From: Galerina marginata
Lineage: Eukaryota; Basidiomycota; Agaricomycetes; Agaricales; Galerinaceae
DNA length: 64,000 bases
Assembly (NCBI GenBank): GCA_023014335.1
Contig: JAECYW010000022.1
Span: forward strand, 682,001 to 746,000
Reading direction: 5' to 3'
In this document: piece by piece, positions 59,530-64,000 of the stretch
How positions within the stretch are numbered: the first letter of the stretch is position 1
Layout of the letters: every line of letters begins with the position of its first letter
Made by a program: the position numbers and the translations under genes
Notes under the pieces: generated by a model
Databases searched by the model: none
Told to the model about the DNA's origin: nothing
Seen by the model: the letters and a program-made list of their open reading frames with translations, nothing else

Positions 59530-61129
59530 ATGGCAATTCAAGTTCGGCGGCTTGGGCAACCGTTTCGAAGATTTACCTGGTGCCTCTTGATCATGAGCAT
59601 CATGTCACAGCGCTTGGTTTTGGAGGTGAATGCACATATCGCAGCATGGCACAAAGGTACGTAGTATAATTCCGCGTCGAAAACTTGTCTCATTGTTTTA
59701 GGCATGTATTGTTTGAATGGAACCACTGGCACCAACAACCAGAATACCAACGACGCTGTACAGCCCCTATACCAGGTACGAAACGAAAGACTGACGTTTA
59801 TTCGCATTTTACATTCAATTGTGTAGTTTAACAAAACTGATTGGTGGTTCCACCATTACAACCTCGTGAGTTCTTTTTCCGTCGCCAACAAATTCGCGAA
59901 ACTTAGTTCTGATTTTCATGATTACAGTGCGACCAGTTCCCACCCGCCCCAGGAGATTTTCTCGAACTGTAAGTTGCCAACGTAACACGACAAGCTTTTC
60001 CCTTACACCGCCCCAAATTTCGATTCTAGTCCAGCCAACGGTCAATTTACCGTTGAACTTGCAACCAATCGCGCCTTCACAACCTTGTCTAACAACGGCA
60101 CCAAAGTCGCCCTATACGGCGATGGCCAAGATCACCCAAATCTCGGGGACGGCGTCGATGGAACAACTGGAAACAATACTTGTATCACGAGTCCTAACAG
60201 TGAGCTACTTTTTCTTCGTCGTTGGAAAACTAGAGCCTCCCCAATTCGCAGTTCATACCAGAAATGAATCGATGGCTTCGGGAACCGTCTTTGCTATATC
60301 TTATGTTTCAGACTTGAAGGAGGTTACAGAAAGCAACCTCGTCGTCTTTTCTGTGCTTTACAAGTAAGCTCCGAATTTTTCGTCATTCCAGCACTTACAC
60401 GCGTGTCACAGTACACCATGGCAGCGCCTTGCCACATATCAAGTCCCGAATTTGCCTGCATGTCCAGAACCAGGCGGTTGTATCTGTTCGGTACGTTTAT
60501 ATGGATACTACGCGTTTACACCTTCACACTAAATTGAACCGACGCGCCAATTTCAGTGGGGATGGGTAAGCGAATTCACAATTGGCTTTTTCACATATTG
60601 AACGTCTGTATAGGTTCCTAATGGTTGCGGCGTTGCGAACATGTACATGTTGCCCTATCGATGTCGCGTCACCGGACAAACCGGGGCGTCCGCCGTTGCT
60701 CCTGGCAAGGCGCCAGTGTGGTGCGAAGACGACCCAACGAAATGCATCGGCGGGGCGAAGCAGGTACGAATTTCTCCGCGGTTATTTATTGCCTAGAGTC
60801 TCACCAATCAATTTGATCAAAAATAGATGGTCTTCTGGCATCAACTGGAGGGCAACAACGTCGTTGTGTCGGGGTCTGACCTAGCAGGAGACCCGAAGTC
60901 GCCGACTTACAATTCGAAGATGGGGTTTTCAAATGGTATGCCGTCAGCTCTCTCATCTTGCGTTCCATTTGTCCGTTTGTTTTCGAGATATATCGTTAAT
61001 GGCCATCGTTTATCAGGTGCCCAGACGGATATCTTCCTCGATTCTGGACCGGCGGAGACGACGTCTATCGATCTAGCTGCTCCTGCAACAACGCTAACCT
61101 CTATAACCCCATTACCCGTGCAAACGTAG
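59530..61129 (+). CDS. Secreted protein, probably AA14-type lytic polysaccharide monooxygenase
   Basis: Probable copper enzyme acting on plant polysaccharides outside the cell. The ATG at 59530 gives a signal region, FTWCLLIMSIMSQRLVLEVNA, followed directly by HIAAWHKGMYC. Cleavage there would leave an N-terminal His, as an LPMO histidine brace needs. Later blocks are LYQ/FNKTDWWFHHYNLCDQFP, PAPGDFLELP, TNRAFTTLSNNGTK, CITSPN then IHTRNESMASGTVFAISYVS, LVVFSVLYNTPWQRLATYQV, CPEPGGCICSWGWVPNGCG, APVWCEDDPTKCIGGAKQ, MVFWHQLEGNNVVVSG and MGFSNGAQTDIF. A short Ser/Thr-rich tail ends at TAG 61127-61129. About 10 introns, all splicing in phase, no frame break. Family assignment is from memory of conserved blocks, not a search; the second brace His is probably in the IHTRN block. 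Confidence 0.75.
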
Positions 61130-61606
61130 ACGACCGTTTGGGTTGGGCCGCTATGACGCCAGTCTTCCCGAAGTCATATCCATAATTAGGCTTATCGTCT
61201 GGCGATGTTAATTAGAATGCTGCGTTATTCGGACAAATGCTTTCGATGTACCCGGTTTTGTTAGATTTTTAAACGGACTCAATGACCCCAGGACTGGTTT
61301 GCGATTTCTCGTATACGCTCAGCGCATTTCATCTCTATCCTTTGCTTTTTATCGCTTTGCTGTTTTATTATCAATTCTTATAGTTTTATTCCACCAAATA
61401 CCTCTGAAGATATTTTGTAGATAATGATACGCTTTCAAACATGTACAATGTACTCTAGGTATACTCGAATACTGGCAGGCTGACCTCAGCTCAAACGCAT
61501 TAGGTGACGCTTGGGATTGTATAGAAGGGTAAAGAGACCCTGTCGTGCGGTCAACCACCGAAGGGCAATGATGACTACAACAACTCTATCGAGACGACCT
61601 TGGTGT
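61130..61606. other. Convergent intergenic region
   Basis: 477 bp between the stops of the AA14-like gene and HSPA12-like copy 4. Non-coding, no feature recognised. Confidence 0.4.
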
Positions 61607-64000
61607 TTAAAGTGCATCTGCGTCATATATGATGGTCGCAGGACTCCTGTGATATCCGTCAGCTAATTCGTTCGATTATTGATTTACACACCAAGAGCGT
61701 ACCGCTTTTCAACTCCCTATGATCGACATATATGATTCAGAGCACTAGCTGTGAATAAAGGACACTCACGTTTTCCTTCCACGCAACTTGCGCCTTCATT
61801 TCCGTCAAGCCGAAAAAGACAATAACTTCATAGTCAACTCGATAGTATGATGTTCCAAATCCGTTTACCAAAACCACAAAGGGCAAGGACGAGAGATCTA
61901 CTTTGGCCTTACACATCTCAGTGTATTGATCTGCAAGCAGATTGACGCTACGTTAAAATGCTTCATAATTTCGCAGGCAACACACCTGGCTCGATATCGC
62001 ACCATTGGGGTCGCTTGTTCGACCCTCGATAGCACCAAATTTTCGGATGAGCTGTCTTAAAATCTGCCCTGTCGTATCTTTCAGAAACGAATGCTTGGCG
62101 AAATTCCTGCGCCTCCGAGACCTGGGTATTCTGAGGTGCACAATTCTTTCGGACATTTCTACACAATAAGTAATAATGCATACCTTTGAAAGAATTACTT
62201 GGAAGTAATCGTCAAGTCGTGTGCTTCCAGAAATACTAAGGAATGTGCGGGCTTTTCTTTTTACGTGTTCCACATCACAGGGGTCATATAAAGTTGCACA
62301 TATTTGTCCATAGGCGGCCTTCGATACCCTCGCTCGGACGAAATGGTCGAGGAAGAACGAGACAGCACCGTCGGAAACAGCCTTATTGCTAGGACGATTG
62401 AGTCAGTCATAAACAATGTGTCAGGTTCACACAATAGCCACTTACATATGTTCCTCTGGTCGGACAACATTAAAATCTAGCTGAGCTTTGGTCAAACCCT
62501 TGCAGACATTGTCAAAGAGCCAATCGCTCGCGGAAAAGCCTCCGACCATGATAACATGCTATTAATATTCAGTTCAGGAAACGTTATAGCAATAGAGGAA
62601 TATTTACTGAAATCTTGTTGTGGGATATATTTTGCAGTTGCAGTACCACTTTGATAATAGAGTCAACTGAAGGTGTGAAGAACTGGGCCACGTCAGATCT
62701 GCAGAGAAGGGTTAATCAAAGGGACAACAGACAGACGTCGAATGCCTACCCTGCCAACTTCAATTGACCAAACCGAATATTGTGTTTTGGGTCGTTGTCG
62801 CGCGTTGATCCAAATTTGACGTATTGAGGTTCATCCGCATTCTTGAATCTTGGTTTGGTGGCCATGTCAAAGCAATGGACAATATGGTCGACGTCTTCGG
62901 TGAACGACGAGTCTTCAAGGAAAGCTAAGATAAACCTGGTAAGGAGCATTCTTAGAATCTACTTTGACACGAACTTGTTAGGAACTTTTTCGCATAAAGG
63001 TTAACAAATACAGATCCACTAAGGAGGCCTAAGGTGATTCGAAATCAGACTAGATGGCAAATAAAGAAGAGGAGGGAGTGCACATTGAGCGACGGCAATT
63101 TCTTCAAATGATTTGTTGACATCTTTCACGTTCCTTCGATACGTGCTGATATCAATGGTTCCTCCACCTGCGTCGACGATTACGACACCTTCCCCTTTCT
63201 GTAAGAACATAGTCAGTCTCAGAAATACGACACATTTATATAACGTACCGCCATGGCGTTAAGAAGGACACCGTTTTGAATAGCAAAATGCAGACTGGCT
63301 TCTCCTTCAGTTACGAACGAAACGCGGCTATGACCGCTGGGGTTATTAGGTATCAACCCAGCCAGCACAGCTGCCCTACGCATTTGACCCTGTTCTTTAC
63401 CCTCCCAGCCGTTAGGATGGGATAGCACAAAGACTATGTCGCCTTTCACCGCCTTCCATAAGGTCGCACCATTGACATGACTATCTTGGATGTACCGAGA
63501 TGCGCAATGAAACAGATATTGAAGGAAATCAGCAAAGACCTGTACGGCTGTCTTGTTCGGTGGAAGAGGGGGAATTTTTTCAATGATGTTTTGCTCTCCG
63601 ACTGCCCGCGAGCGGAGGTGTAATTTAAACCTACACGGATGATATTTTCAGTGCACTACAAGACCTTAAAGGCGATGAAAATACCATTCTGCTTTAGACC
63701 AGTTCCCATCTTCCGCTGCGACACCTATTCCATCACACGTTGCTTCGGCGCCGACGGCTTGGACTTCACCATTCTTGTCGTAGTAGATGATGGTAGGAAT
63801 CTTTGAAGTGCCGCCCGTCTTTTCGTGTGCCGGAAACCTGCCCAGCGCATAAGAAATAAAGCGTCTAATCAATCTATAAGGTCGACAACCTTGTGACTCC
63901 TTTGATGACTGGGATCTGACCAGGATCGAGGATGCTACATTGAAAGGTGGTCAAAAGTGTGCTGTCGATGGTCATTGAAACATCATACCTGTAAGAAATA
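61607..64000 (-). CDS. HSPA12-like Hsp70-family ATPase, copy 4, 5' end beyond window
   Basis: Same family as copies 1-3, opposite strand. The last 12 bases of the window (63989-64000) are the end of exon 1, corresponding to the end of the phosphate-1 motif; its start lies right of the window. The remaining exons read SILDPGQIPVIKGVTR, FPAHEKTGGTSKIPTIIYYD, YIQDSHVNGATLWKAVKGD, FVTEGEASLHFAIQNG, phosphate-2 VIVDAGGGTIDISTY, FKNADEPQYVKFGSTRDND, adenosine motif VIMVGGFSASDWLFD, NKAVSDGAVSFFLDHFVRAR and VIVFFGLTEMKAQVAWKEN. The last two exons give GVEKR and SPATIIYDADAL, stop 61607-61609. No frame break. It is closest in sequence to copies 1 and 2. The role is unknown. Confidence 0.87.

Noticed and set aside
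1..64000. tRNA or rRNA genes, CRISPR arrays, or transposase/reverse-transcriptase ORFs
   Set aside because: None recognised by eye. TTCGAATCC-like strings (e.g. near 18950) lacked a cloverleaf context. A covariance-model search was not possible here.

Overview
The window reads as nuclear DNA of a mushroom-forming basidiomycete (Agaricomycetes). It shows many 45-70 nt GT-AG introns, short intergenic gaps, and gene families typical of that group: F-box/LRR proteins, HSPA12-like Hsp70 ATPases, a single-exon MGQYWK protein, an expansin-like secreted protein, a probable AA14-type LPMO, and large coiled-coil proteins with a shared C-terminal module. No species can be named from sequence alone.

Layout, left to right. 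1-8.4 kb holds three minus-strand coiled-coil genes (A, running off the left edge, B and C) and an F-box gene. 9-15.9 kb is one very large minus-strand gene for a Bem2-like regulator (PH, RasGEF-like, PH, RhoGAP). 20-23 kb holds a small membrane protein and an expansin-like gene in gene-poor surroundings. 25.3-33.6 kb is dense: a degenerate protein-kinase-like gene, a convergent F-box/LRR gene, a gene rich in SUMO-consensus motifs, and the chaperonin subunit CCT8. 34-50.5 kb is an accessory block of three more coiled-coil genes (D, E, F) interleaved with three HSPA12-like genes. Two coiled-coil/HSPA12 pairs there are head to head. 51-53.3 kb is an HMG-box transcription factor. 57-61 kb holds the MGQYWK gene and the AA14-like gene. 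A fourth HSPA12-like gene runs off the right edge.

One feature affects how the window should be read. Many genes left of about 40.6 kb carry single-base indels, mostly +1 insertions and often in homopolymers. They break reading frames that are otherwise conserved. Right of that point about 12 kb of coding sequence shows only one. I give these genes their full extent and flag the breaks; they look more like assembly errors than decay, but this is an inference.

Functionally, the Bem2-like protein, CCT8 and the HMG factor are core cellular genes. The expansin-like and AA14-like proteins are secreted wall or plant-polymer factors. The coiled-coil and HSPA12-like families are expanded, uncharacterised, and physically associated here.
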